27,840 nt of DNA, from NCBI GenBank assembly GCA_034437275.1, contig DAOTUD010000088.1:1-27840 (forward strand), given 5' to 3'. Below, one piece after another: positions 1-6,820 of this stretch. The first letter of the stretch is position 1. Each line of letters opens with the position of its first letter. The stretch is from TC-15 sp034437275. GTDB lineage: Bacteria; Chloroflexota; Anaerolineae; Aggregatilineales; Aggregatilineaceae. Under the pieces are notes generated by a model that worked only from the letters and a program-made list of their open reading frames with translations, was not told the DNA's origin and did no database searches. Made by a program: the position numbers and the translations under genes.

Positions 1-57
1 TTTCAGCGCTTGCGCCCCTTCAATATAGGCGGTCCGCAGTTCTTCCGTCCATTCCAT
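1..57 (-). CDS. N-terminal fragment of an unidentified protein
   Basis: An ATG (57..55) preceded 8 nt upstream by a GGAGG ribosome binding site (70..66) opens a frame that runs off the window edge. The 19 visible residues (MEWTEELRTAYIEGAQALK) look like the start of an amphipathic helix. They are too few to assign a family. The strong Shine-Dalgarno and clean frame make a real start likely. Confidence 0.6.
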   Translation of the reverse strand, partial: MEWTEELRTAYIEGAQALK

Positions 58-101
58 GCCTATGCCCTCCTATGACGAGGGTTTAGTTTACCTCATTTCT
101 G

Positions 102-115
102 GGATTTTTTAATCC
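102..115. other. Small AT-rich hairpin between genes
   Basis: GGATT, a TTTT loop and AATCC form a 5-bp stem in the gap between the transglutaminase stop and the partial gene. It could be a weak terminator or a promoter element. It has no proper U-tract, so the role is uncertain. Confidence 0.2.
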
Positions 116-153
116 TGGAGTTCCCTTAGCCACTCCCGCTGGGGCTAGCGACC

Positions 154-2682
154 TCACGCACGCTTCCCCCGCCGGAAGACCCGCGCCAGCTTGCGCCGGA
201 CGAAGACCCGGCGCGCCTCGTGCCAGGCGTCCCGGGCGTGGTGTTCATCCCCATCCGCCGCGGCAGTGCCCGGCGAGGCATAGCGGTCGTGCATGTAGGC
301 GTGTGTGATGATGCTGATCGGTTGCTCGCCTTCCGGGATTTCGTCGATCAGATAGTGCCGCCGTTCGATGGGTGTGGCCGACTGCTCGAAGGACAGCCCC
401 AGCCACCTGCCGTAAATCCCCATGCGTGCGTAAGCCTTCTGGATCACGTTCAGCCCGCCCAGCCCGCGATATTCGATGTACCAGATGGCAAAAGCCACGG
501 CCAGGATAACCCCCACCACCACCAGCGCAAAGATGCCCAGCGTGGTCAGGATCGTCTTGAGCACATTCTCGTCGCCGTTGGTGTCGACGCGCGTCACGTC
601 GGGGGGCGGCGGATCGGTCGCGGTTGGGGCGACCGTCGCGCCGGGCGTCGGCGTGGCCGGGATGAACGGCGCGCCCTGGATGCCGGTCGCGGTTGGCGTC
701 TGGTCCATACCCAGCGCATTGGTAGGCGGCGGGACGGTGGGCGTCAGGGTCGGCGTGGCCGGGATCGGCGTCGGCGTCGGCCAAGGCGTCGGTGTCGCGG
801 CGGCGATCTCCGGGACCTGGTTCTCGTCGCGCTCGATGGGTGCTTCGTCGGCGGTCGGCTCAAACTCCACCCACCCGTACCCGGGGAAATAGACCTCGAC
901 CCAGGTGTGTGCATCCCGTTCGCGCACCAGGAACGCCTCGCGCTGCGGGTCCCAGGTGCCCTGGGCGAACCCTGCCGCCATCCGTGCCGGGACGCCCTGC
1001 GCGCGCAGCATCAGGACCATCGCCGTCGCGTAGTAATTGCAGTAGCCCTCGCGCTGCTCGAACAGGAACCACTCGATCGGGTCGCGGTTGGCCGGCGGGG
1101 CCGGGATCGCCTCATTGTAAGCAATATTGACGCGCAGCCAGCGCTCGATGGCTTTGGCTTTGTCGTAGGGCGTCTGTGCGTTGGCCTGGTTGACGATCTG
1201 CGTCGTCAAATCCTGGACCGTGTAGGGCACACTCGACGCCCCCTGGAGATACAGGCGCAGCACCCAGGTCGGGTAGTCGGTCCCGGCCTCACGCAGTTGG
1301 GCCGCCGTCGCGGTGCTGATCGCCGAGGTGACGCTGTAGGAATCGCCCGCGCGCAGGGGGTTCCGGGCGCGAATGATGGCGATGTCTGAGGGCTGGTTTT
1401 TGTTGACGCAGGTCTGCCCAAAGTCGTTCACGCAGTCGAGATCGACCTCGACCGGCAGCCCCAGCATGACCGGCTGCGGCGCAGCATACACCAGCCGCGA
1501 CGCGCTCATCAGCAGCGTGAACCGCTGGCTGACATTCAACCGCGCGCCGGGCAGCATCGGCCCGATGTTTAGATGCAGCGTCCCCGAGTCGGTATAGGCG
1601 GTGATGGTGCGGATATGCCGCCAGCGCCATTTGCCAAAATCGTAGGAATCATACACCGTCGAGCGCCAATAGTAGCGGGGGCCGGGCGGCACTTCGACCG
1701 CCATCACCGGGTCGTCGCCAAGCTGAACCGCGCCGCTGAGTTGGAGCTGCTCGCCCCCGTAAAAATCGGCGGTGGCGATACCCTCGCTCTCCAGCGACGA
1801 GAACAGGCGGTTGATCAGCTCGTTGACCTCGGCCAGCGGATTCTTCGCCAGCATTTCGGACAGCCGTTCCAGGTCTTTATCGTCCGGCCCGGCAGGCGCA
1901 GACCAGGCAGCGATGACGATGATCAACGCCAACACGCCCCCAGCCTGGAAGAAAACCCGGCGGATATAGTTCGGGAAATCGACGCGGCGCATCACCCAGT
2001 CGAACTCGCGCTGTTCGATGTGCGAGTGGATCAACAGCAGCAGCGACAGCAGCACAAACGCCACCAGGTAAATATCCAGCGGCTTGTCTCCCCGGTAGTA
2101 GAACTGGTTGGTGAGCAGCACCAACCCGGTCGGAGCGATCACCCGCCCGACGCGCGACCCGAACTGGTCCACCCGGAAGATGTGCCAGGCCGCGTTGTGG
2201 CCCAAAAACCAGAACAACACCGCCAGGAACACCACAAAGGCCACGTCGTCATGGGCCGCCTGTTCACCGGCCAGCGCGCCCGCGAACCAGGTGGTAAGCT
2301 GCTCGGCCAGCGTAAAGGCGCGGCTGCGCAGCGAGCCATCCTCCACCAGCATCGCGGCGCTGATGCCGCCCACGATCACCGCGCCGTACAGCGCGCTGAC
2401 GATCAACGCGAACAACTCGCTGTACTGGCTGCGCGCCAGCACAACCCCTAACCCAACGGCACACACGCTCACCACGCTCAAAGTGTCCAGGCCACCGGTC
2501 CAGCCAGCAGCACGCACAGCCAGCGCAGTGACGAGCATCAGCCCCAGCGCGATCATCAGGCCGCTGAGATCGCCACGTGCAAAGAAGCGCTGCAGCCGGC
2601 GGTGCCAGCGCCTGCCACTTCGCCGCGCGCGGGCGGGGGAGTCGGGGGATGGGTGTACACGTTGGGTTACCGTCATCGACAA
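154..2682 (-). CDS. Membrane transglutaminase-like protein (TgpA/DUF3488 type)
   Basis: Large membrane protein. About seven N-terminal transmembrane helices lie between residues 40 and 262. A long extracytoplasmic part follows, with a transglutaminase-core domain at about 505-615. The Cys is C548 (in EGYCNYY) and the His is H592 (in DAHTW). The acidic residue expected in the final motif appears as Glu (E608 in VEFEPT), where Asp is usual. A Thr/Pro-rich linker (629-696) leads to a last transmembrane helix (about 709-735) and a charged cytoplasmic tail. This layout matches the TgpA/DUF3488 family, membrane-anchored peptidase or transglutaminase-like proteins of largely unknown substrate. The frame can start at TTG 2682 or ATG 2676. 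Neither has a Shine-Dalgarno, and a TATAAT box just upstream suggests a leaderless transcript. Numbering here is from the TTG. Enzymatic activity is inferred. Confidence 0.88.
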   Translation of the reverse strand: MSMTVTQRVHPSPDSPARARRSGRRWHRRLQRFFARGDLSGLMIALGLMLVTALAVRAAGWTGGLDTLSVVSVCAVGLGVVLARSQYSELFALIVSALYGAVIVGGISAAMLVEDGSLRSRAFTLAEQLTTWFAGALAGEQAAHDDVAFVVFLAVLFWFLGHNAAWHIFRVDQFGSRVGRVIAPTGLVLLTNQFYYRGDKPLDIYLVAFVLLSLLLLIHSHIEQREFDWVMRRVDFPNYIRRVFFQAGGVLALIIVIAAWSAPAGPDDKDLERLSEMLAKNPLAEVNELINRLFSSLESEGIATADFYGGEQLQLSGAVQLGDDPVMAVEVPPGPRYYWRSTVYDSYDFGKWRWRHIRTITAYTDSGTLHLNIGPMLPGARLNVSQRFTLLMSASRLVYAAPQPVMLGLPVEVDLDCVNDFGQTCVNKNQPSDIAIIRARNPLRAGDSYSVTSAISTATAAQLREAGTDYPTWVLRLYLQGASSVPYTVQDLTTQIVNQANAQTPYDKAKAIERWLRVNIAYNEAIPAPPANRDPIEWFLFEQREGYCNYYATAMVLMLRAQGVPARMAAGFAQGTWDPQREAFLVRERDAHTWVEVYFPGYGWVEFEPTADEAPIERDENQVPEIAAATPTPWPTPTPIPATPTLTPTVPPPTNALGMDQTPTATGIQGAPFIPATPTPGATVAPTATDPPPPDVTRVDTNGDENVLKTILTTLGIFALVVVGVILAVAFAIWYIEYRGLGGLNVIQKAYARMGIYGRWLGLSFEQSATPIERRHYLIDEIPEGEQPISIITHAYMHDRYASPGTAAADGDEHHARDAWHEARRVFVRRKLARVFRRGKRA
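595..798 (-). repeat. Thr/Pro-rich linker in the transglutaminase-like protein
   Basis: A low-complexity coding stretch of repeated TPTP and TATP units joins the transglutaminase domain to the last transmembrane helix. It is probably an extended extracytoplasmic spacer. Confidence 0.8.
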
Positions 2683-2689
2683 TCAGTCC

Positions 2690-2695
2690 ATTATA
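2690..2695 (-). promoter_or_regulatory. -10 box of the transglutaminase gene (leaderless type)
   Basis: A perfect TATAAT on the minus strand (2695..2690) puts the expected transcription start at about 2683, next to the TTG at 2682 and 7 nt before the ATG at 2676. No good -35 box and no Shine-Dalgarno are visible. Confidence 0.55.
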
Positions 2696-2742
2696 TTCCA
2701 ATATCAGCAGATTCTAGGCGTTTTGAGAGAGGCCGCCAAAGG

Positions 2743-2771
2743 TTGTCGCCCCCCCGCCAACAGCATATAAT
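2743..2771 (+). promoter_or_regulatory. Promoter of the lipoprotein esterase (leaderless type)
   Basis: TTGTCG (2743-2748), a 17-nt spacer and a perfect TATAAT (2766-2771). The predicted transcription start (about 2778) falls at the ATG (2779). The bases between carry no ribosome binding site, so the mRNA is probably leaderless. Confidence 0.65.
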
Positions 2772-2778
2772 CTTCACC

Positions 2779-3831
2779 ATGATACCCAAAAAACGCCTTT
2801 TACAACTGTTCGGTTTCCTGACGCTCAGCTTGCTGGTGGGCTGCGAACCGCTTGCCCCAGAAGACGGCACGCAGTATGTGATCGTGACCGATACGCCGGG
2901 CAGCGTCGCTACCATCCCCCCGGTGACCCCCAGCCTGGACAGCAACGGCGCAGTGGTCAACACACCGGAACCGTCCGCCACGCCGCTGCCGACCGCGACG
3001 ATCACCCCGTCGCCGACGCCGGTCGTGTGCACCGACACCAGCGGAACCGTGTTCCAGGACACCTTGCAGAGCCAGTTAACCGGCGCAGAACTCCGCTTCC
3101 GTGTGTATCTGCCCCCGTGCTTTGACGACACCCTGAAGCGCTACCCCTACGTCATTTTGCTGCCCGGCACGGGCTATGATGACATGATGTGGGACGAGTT
3201 GGGGGTGGTGCCCATGCTCGACGAAGGCATCATCGCGGGCACGCTGCCGCCGATGGTGGCGGTGATGCCGGGGCCGGGCCTGATGCCCGATGACGGAATG
3301 CCGCTGTCGGAATACAACGACAAACCGGTCGACGAGGCGTATGAAGCGCTGATCGTCGATGAACTGATCCCGACAATCGAAAGCGTGGAGTACAACCTGT
3401 GCCTGTGGGGCAGCCGTGAGGGGCGCGCGATTGGCGGCATTTCGCGCGGCGGTTTTTGGGCGTTCAGCATTGCGCTGCGCTACCCCGACCTGTTCAGCGC
3501 GCTGGGCGGGCACAGCCCGTACTTTTCCGAAGACAACGCCCCGCCCGCGATCAACCCGCTGGACGTCGCACGCCGGGTCATGCTGGGCGACCAGCCCCTG
3601 CGCGTGTACATGGACAGCGCCGAGAGCGATTCGGTCAACGCCAACGCCAGGCTGATGGACCAGATACTCGACCAGAAGGGGATCGACAGCACGTACATCG
3701 TGAATCCGGTCGGGGACCACAGCGTGGATTACTGGGCATCACATCTGTTTGACTATCTGGCGTTTTACAGCAAAGCATGGCCATATGATGTCAATGCGCT
3801 GCCCTCGTGCCTGGAGCCGTCGCCAGAGTAG
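2779..3831 (+). CDS. Lipoprotein esterase, alpha/beta-hydrolase fold (esterase D / enterochelin esterase-like)
   Basis: A 350-residue exported hydrolase. The N-terminus has KK at 4-5, a hydrophobic core and the lipobox LLVGC with C22, so it should be a lipid-anchored surface protein. A Thr/Pro-rich spacer (about 40-82) precedes the catalytic domain (about 85-335). The nucleophile elbow is GISRGG (S222), the likely His is H314 (in GDHSVDYW), and the acid is probably D279 or D284. This matches the putative esterase family PF00756, which includes esterase D, enterochelin esterases and mycolyltransferases. The substrate cannot be read from sequence. The start was chosen because the signal peptide begins here; upstream codons in this frame would spoil it. 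It is divergent from the transglutaminase gene, with a 96-nt gap. Confidence 0.85.
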   Translation: MIPKKRLLQLFGFLTLSLLVGCEPLAPEDGTQYVIVTDTPGSVATIPPVTPSLDSNGAVVNTPEPSATPLPTATITPSPTPVVCTDTSGTVFQDTLQSQLTGAELRFRVYLPPCFDDTLKRYPYVILLPGTGYDDMMWDELGVVPMLDEGIIAGTLPPMVAVMPGPGLMPDDGMPLSEYNDKPVDEAYEALIVDELIPTIESVEYNLCLWGSREGRAIGGISRGGFWAFSIALRYPDLFSALGGHSPYFSEDNAPPAINPLDVARRVMLGDQPLRVYMDSAESDSVNANARLMDQILDQKGIDSTYIVNPVGDHSVDYWASHLFDYLAFYSKAWPYDVNALPSCLEPSPE

Positions 3832-3843
3832 GGGGTCGCGCCG

Positions 3844-4218
3844 CTAGAAGATCGTGTCGAACAGGCGCATCAACGCCCAAAAAACGGCGCACGCCCCCAG
3901 GGTGCTCAACGTCCCGATGATGGCACAGCCCCAGCGCCCGGCGCGTGTGCTGAGGAGATGCCGGAGCGCGGTCATAAACGCGACCGATCCGCCGCCCGCC
4001 AGGATCGCGACCAGGTCGTCGGCCTGCCCCGCCACCGGGATGATATCGGGCACCGCGTCGATGGGGAACAGCACGTACAGCACGGTGAGCGCGATGATCA
4101 CCAGGATGCTGCTGCCAAAACCCAGGTTCGCGATACGTTGGGCTAGAGGGTTCGACGCGTCCTCATCCTCGTAATAATACTCGTCGTCGTGATATTCATC
4201 GTTGTCGTAAGCCATCAT
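3844..4218 (-). CDS. DUF1232 (YkvA-like) membrane protein
   Basis: A 124-residue protein with a very acidic, Tyr-rich N-terminus (residues 4-20), then hydrophobic segments at about 35-55 and 98-118. Between them is the DUF1232 signature FPIDAVPDIIPVAGQADDL (residues 51-69). YkvA-like proteins are widespread small membrane proteins without a firm function. Two ATG codons stand in tandem (4218 and 4215), and the stop codon of the preceding gene overlaps them, so translation is probably coupled. It ends 12 nt from the convergent esterase gene. Confidence 0.8.
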   Translation of the reverse strand: MMAYDNDEYHDDEYYYEDEDASNPLAQRIANLGFGSSILVIIALTVLYVLFPIDAVPDIIPVAGQADDLVAILAGGGSVAFMTALRHLLSTRAGRWGCAIIGTLSTLGACAVFWALMRLFDTIF

Positions 4219-4493
4219 TGACCTGCCAGGAAAGCGTCTACAATTTTCTGGGCCGCTTTATATTCGTCGCTGTCGGGATCGGCGGCGTCGAGCGTCTTGT
4301 TGGCTGCGAGGAACTGCTCCATCGTGACCGTTTTTTCAGATTTCCGCTGGCGCTCGTGCAGTTCGGCAGACAGCCACGAGTGTTCCTCCGGGGTCAGGTC
4401 GCCATGTTGTTCGACCACTTTCTTAATATCCTCGTCGGAAACGGTGCCCTTTTCCTCTAACATCGCTTTGATTTTGTCGAATCCTTCTGTCAT
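4215..4493 (-). CDS. Small acidic helical protein of unknown function
   Basis: A 92-residue charged protein without signal peptide, membrane segment or cysteines. It reads as several short helices (KIKAMLEEKG, DEDIKKVVEQHG, TPEEHSWLSAELHERQ, DEYKAAQKIVDAFLAG). I do not recognise the family. The ATG has a GAGAGG ribosome binding site about 10 nt upstream. It is the first gene of a two-gene unit and is coupled to the DUF1232 gene by an ATGATG stop/start overlap, so the two products may work together. Confidence 0.75.
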   Translation of the reverse strand: MTEGFDKIKAMLEEKGTVSDEDIKKVVEQHGDLTPEEHSWLSAELHERQRKSEKTVTMEQFLAANKTLDAADPDSDEYKAAQKIVDAFLAGQ

Positions 4494-4536
4494 ACTACCA
4501 TCCTCTCGAGCTAACCAAAAACCAACGCCTGTTTTA

Positions 4537-4566
4537 GATATAACCCGAATTGAGGTTGTTTGGCAA
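4537..4566 (-). promoter_or_regulatory. Promoter of the DUF1232 gene pair
   Basis: On the minus strand, TTGCCA (4566..4561), an 18-nt spacer and TATATC (4542..4537). Transcription would start near 4530, about 37 nt ahead of the ATG at 4493. It is back to back with the polysaccharide-operon promoter. Confidence 0.5.
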
Positions 4567-4584
4567 GCAGAAATCTCCTATACT
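4556..4584 (+). promoter_or_regulatory. Candidate promoter of the polysaccharide operon
   Basis: TTGTTT (4556-4561), a 17-nt spacer and TATACT (4579-4584) predict a start near 4591. The -35 box shares its edge with the -35 of the opposite promoter, so the two could compete or be co-regulated. Confidence 0.5.
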
Positions 4585-4596
4585 CTCGCGGAGATT

Positions 4597-4626
4597 ATGA
4601 GCGGGAAGGAGGCTGGCGGTCGCTGA
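4597..4626 (+). CDS. Possible nine-codon leader peptide
   Basis: An ATG just after the predicted transcription start opens a nine-codon frame (MSGKEAGGR) that stops 13 nt before the first Wzz-like gene. It contains the only AGGAGG in the leader (4607-4612), 27 nt from the Wzz ATG and too far to serve it directly. Coupling through this mini-frame is possible but unproven, and it may be chance. Confidence 0.2.
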   Translation: MSGKEAGGR

Positions 4627-4639
4627 GCCGCCCGTTGCT

Positions 4640-5338
4640 ATGGAACTACGCACACTCTGGAAGCTGGTCAAACGCCGCTGGTGGCTGATGGCGATCCCGG
4701 CGCTGGCGGCCCTGGTCCTGACGCTGCCGTCGCTCAAGAACGTGGTGTCGCCGCCGGTGACGTATTCCGTCCGGGTCCGGCTGTCGGCAGCGGCCCCGCC
4801 CGAAGCCGAGATCGAAGGCGTGACGACCCCCTACGAGGATACGGTCTATGTGCCGCTGCTGGCGTCGGAGTATGTGGTGGTCAATATGCCGCACTGGATC
4901 ACCAGCGACACCTTCGCCGCCGAGGTGAGCCGGGTGCTCGACGAGCAAGGGACCGGCATCCCCGCCGGGAACCTCGAAGGCGCGTTTTTCGCCGACAGTT
5001 TCCGCAGCATCCTGACGCTGTATGTGAGCTGGGACGACGCCGCCGAAATTCGGGACATCACCCAGGCAGCGATCACCGTGCTCCAGACGCGCAACCAGAC
5101 CTATTTCCCGCAGTTCAACGCGGTGCCGGTCGAGGTGGTCGCGCTGGACGCTATCGACGTAGTCGAAGCCGCGCCGCCGATCACGGTGCGCATCGCGCCG
5201 CTGCTGCGCATCGCGGTCGGGCTGGTGGCGGGGGTGGCGCTGGGCGTGCTGGTCGAATACCTGGACAACACCGTGTACGATGGCGCGGACCTCGAAGCAT
5301 TGGATCTACCGGTGCTGGCCGAGATCCCGCGCGAGTGA
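4640..5338 (+). CDS. Wzz-like polysaccharide chain-length determinant protein (first copy)
   Basis: A 232-residue inner-membrane protein of the Wzz/GumC polysaccharide co-polymerase type. It has an N-terminal helix after KRRWW (about 14-31), an extracytoplasmic domain (about 35-185) and a second helix (about 187-206). The cytoplasmic tail ends in LDLPVLAEIP, the usual contact point for the partner ATPase. It is short for the family, without the long coiled coil of Wzc or GumC. It starts the polysaccharide operon; the second Wzz-like gene follows after 126 nt. No Shine-Dalgarno sits at normal distance from this ATG. The role in setting glycan length is inferred from the family. Confidence 0.8.
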   Translation: MELRTLWKLVKRRWWLMAIPALAALVLTLPSLKNVVSPPVTYSVRVRLSAAAPPEAEIEGVTTPYEDTVYVPLLASEYVVVNMPHWITSDTFAAEVSRVLDEQGTGIPAGNLEGAFFADSFRSILTLYVSWDDAAEIRDITQAAITVLQTRNQTYFPQFNAVPVEVVALDAIDVVEAAPPITVRIAPLLRIAVGLVAGVALGVLVEYLDNTVYDGADLEALDLPVLAEIPRE

Positions 5339-5421
5339 CGGCATTAAATGTGTAAGTGGACAATTTAAGCTGACTATTGCTGCACGCCTGCCTGATAACG
5401 CTCCCCGATTGCGTGATCCCT

Positions 5422-5430
5422 TGCTATAAT
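5422..5430 (+). promoter_or_regulatory. Extended -10 promoter before the second Wzz-like gene
   Basis: TGC followed by a perfect TATAAT (5425-5430) makes an extended -10 element. The -35 region has no consensus. Transcription would start near 5437, giving a leader of about 28 nt that includes GAGGG before the ATG at 5465. The downstream genes can probably be transcribed separately from the first Wzz-like gene. Confidence 0.6.
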
Positions 5431-5464
5431 AGCGCGGCGTGGCATCAGATGAGGGACGATACCG

Positions 5465-6127
5465 ATGAATCTCACGTATTATCTGCGTATGCTCATCCGG
5501 CGCGGGTGGATCATCGCCCTGGCGGTGCTGATCACGGCTGCCGGCGCGTATGGATTTAGCAAAGTGCAAACCCCGACCTATCGCGCAACGCAGCGTGTGT
5601 TGTTAGAACCGGCCCGTAACGACTACGGTCTGACGGAAACGCTGCGTATTCTGCTGCGCAGCTTTGTCGCGTATCTAAATACCGACGAGCAGGCTAGCAT
5701 CGTAATTGAACGCCTGGACTTAGATATGACTCCTGGCGAACTGCGCAGCAAGATGACGATCAGCTCCGACCCCACCCAGTTGATCGTCCAGATCGATGTC
5801 GATATGGAAAACGGGCCACAGGCTGCCGACGTTGCAACCGAAATGGGTAAGCTGCTGGTGGAATATCGCCAGGAAAAGAACCGCGATCTGCGCCAGGAAG
5901 ACCGCATTGAGGCCCAAATGCTCGACACGGCCAGCTACGGCCTGTACCGGCCCCGCACCATGATCAACACGCTGGCCGGGGCGGTGCTGGGGTTGCTGCT
6001 GGGCGGGGTGATCGCGTTCGTGCTCGAATACCTGGAATCGAACATCGTCCGCAGCAAGGAGGATGTCGAGCAGTTCCTGGATTTGCCCGTGCTGGCGGCG
6101 ATTCCCGCCGACGAAGCTCGCTCGTGA
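5465..6127 (+). CDS. Wzz-like polysaccharide chain-length determinant protein (second copy)
   Basis: A 220-residue protein with the Wzz layout: the N-terminal NLTYYLRMLIRRGWII leads into a first helix (14-31), an extracytoplasmic helical region follows, a second helix lies at 166-188, and the tail ends in FLDLPVLAAIP. It is homologous to the preceding gene at the C-terminus but differs in its extracytoplasmic part, so the two may form a hetero-oligomer. It has a GAGG site 10 nt from the ATG. The CpsD-like ATPase starts 12 nt downstream, the usual neighbour of a Wzz adaptor in Gram-positive-type split systems. Confidence 0.85.
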   Translation: MNLTYYLRMLIRRGWIIALAVLITAAGAYGFSKVQTPTYRATQRVLLEPARNDYGLTETLRILLRSFVAYLNTDEQASIVIERLDLDMTPGELRSKMTISSDPTQLIVQIDVDMENGPQAADVATEMGKLLVEYRQEKNRDLRQEDRIEAQMLDTASYGLYRPRTMINTLAGAVLGLLLGGVIAFVLEYLESNIVRSKEDVEQFLDLPVLAAIPADEARS

Positions 6128-6139
6128 GGTGCTGAAAAG

Positions 6140-6805
6140 ATGGCTGATGTGAACCTGATAACGCTGACCGATCCGCGCGCCCCGGCTGCCGAGGCTTACC
6201 GCGCGCTGCGCACCAATTTGATGTTCTACAGCGTGGACAAACCGCTGCACGCGCTGGTGATCTCCTCGCCAGTGCCGGGCGAGGACAAAAGCACCGCGCT
6301 GGCCAACCTGGCGGTGACGCTGGCCCAGGGCGGCCACACCACCATCGTCGCCGACTGCGACCTGCGCCGCCCCACCCAGCATACCGTCTGGGGCCTGGAC
6401 AACGCGCACGGCCTGACCGACATGTTGCTGCAAGACGACGCGCTGGCGGCCCCGGCGCTGCAGCCGGTGGCGGGCGTGCCCGATTTGCAGGTACTCACCA
6501 GCGGGTCGCTGCCGCCCAACCCGGCGGACGTGATCGGCTCGCGGCGCATGGACCAGGTGATCGACGCACTCAAGGACCGCGCCGAATACGTGCTGTTCGA
6601 CGTGCCGCCCGTGCTGGCCGTGACGGACGCTGCGCTGCTCGGGCTGAAGACCGACGGGTTGCTGCTGGTGCTGCGCGCCGGGACGTCGCGGCGCGACCAT
6701 GCCGCCCGCGCCAAAGAGGAACTCGAGCGCGTGAAAGTGCCGCTGATCGGCACGGTGCTGCTCAACGCGGCCCGCGACACTGCCGTTAGAGATTACTATA
6801 GTTAA
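6140..6805 (+). CDS. CpsD/CapB-like BY-kinase-type ATPase
   Basis: A 221-residue cytoplasmic ATPase of the CpsD/CapB (bacterial tyrosine kinase, ParA/MinD-like) family. The N-terminal AEAYRALRTNLMF (17-29) is the family's oligomerisation motif. The Walker A is PGEDKST (46-52, K50), with Asp where Gly is standard (GEGKST). The A' motif is VADCDLRRP (70-78) and the Walker B is VLFDVPP (151-157). The usual C-terminal tyrosine cluster is reduced to YY at 219-220. It should pair with the Wzz-like proteins to control chain polymerisation. Autokinase activity is uncertain because of the short tail and altered P-loop. GAGGTG precedes the ATG. Confidence 0.85.
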   Translation: MADVNLITLTDPRAPAAEAYRALRTNLMFYSVDKPLHALVISSPVPGEDKSTALANLAVTLAQGGHTTIVADCDLRRPTQHTVWGLDNAHGLTDMLLQDDALAAPALQPVAGVPDLQVLTSGSLPPNPADVIGSRRMDQVIDALKDRAEYVLFDVPPVLAVTDAALLGLKTDGLLLVLRAGTSRRDHAARAKEELERVKVPLIGTVLLNAARDTAVRDYYS

Positions 6806-6820
6806 GGAGCAAAACCGTCT

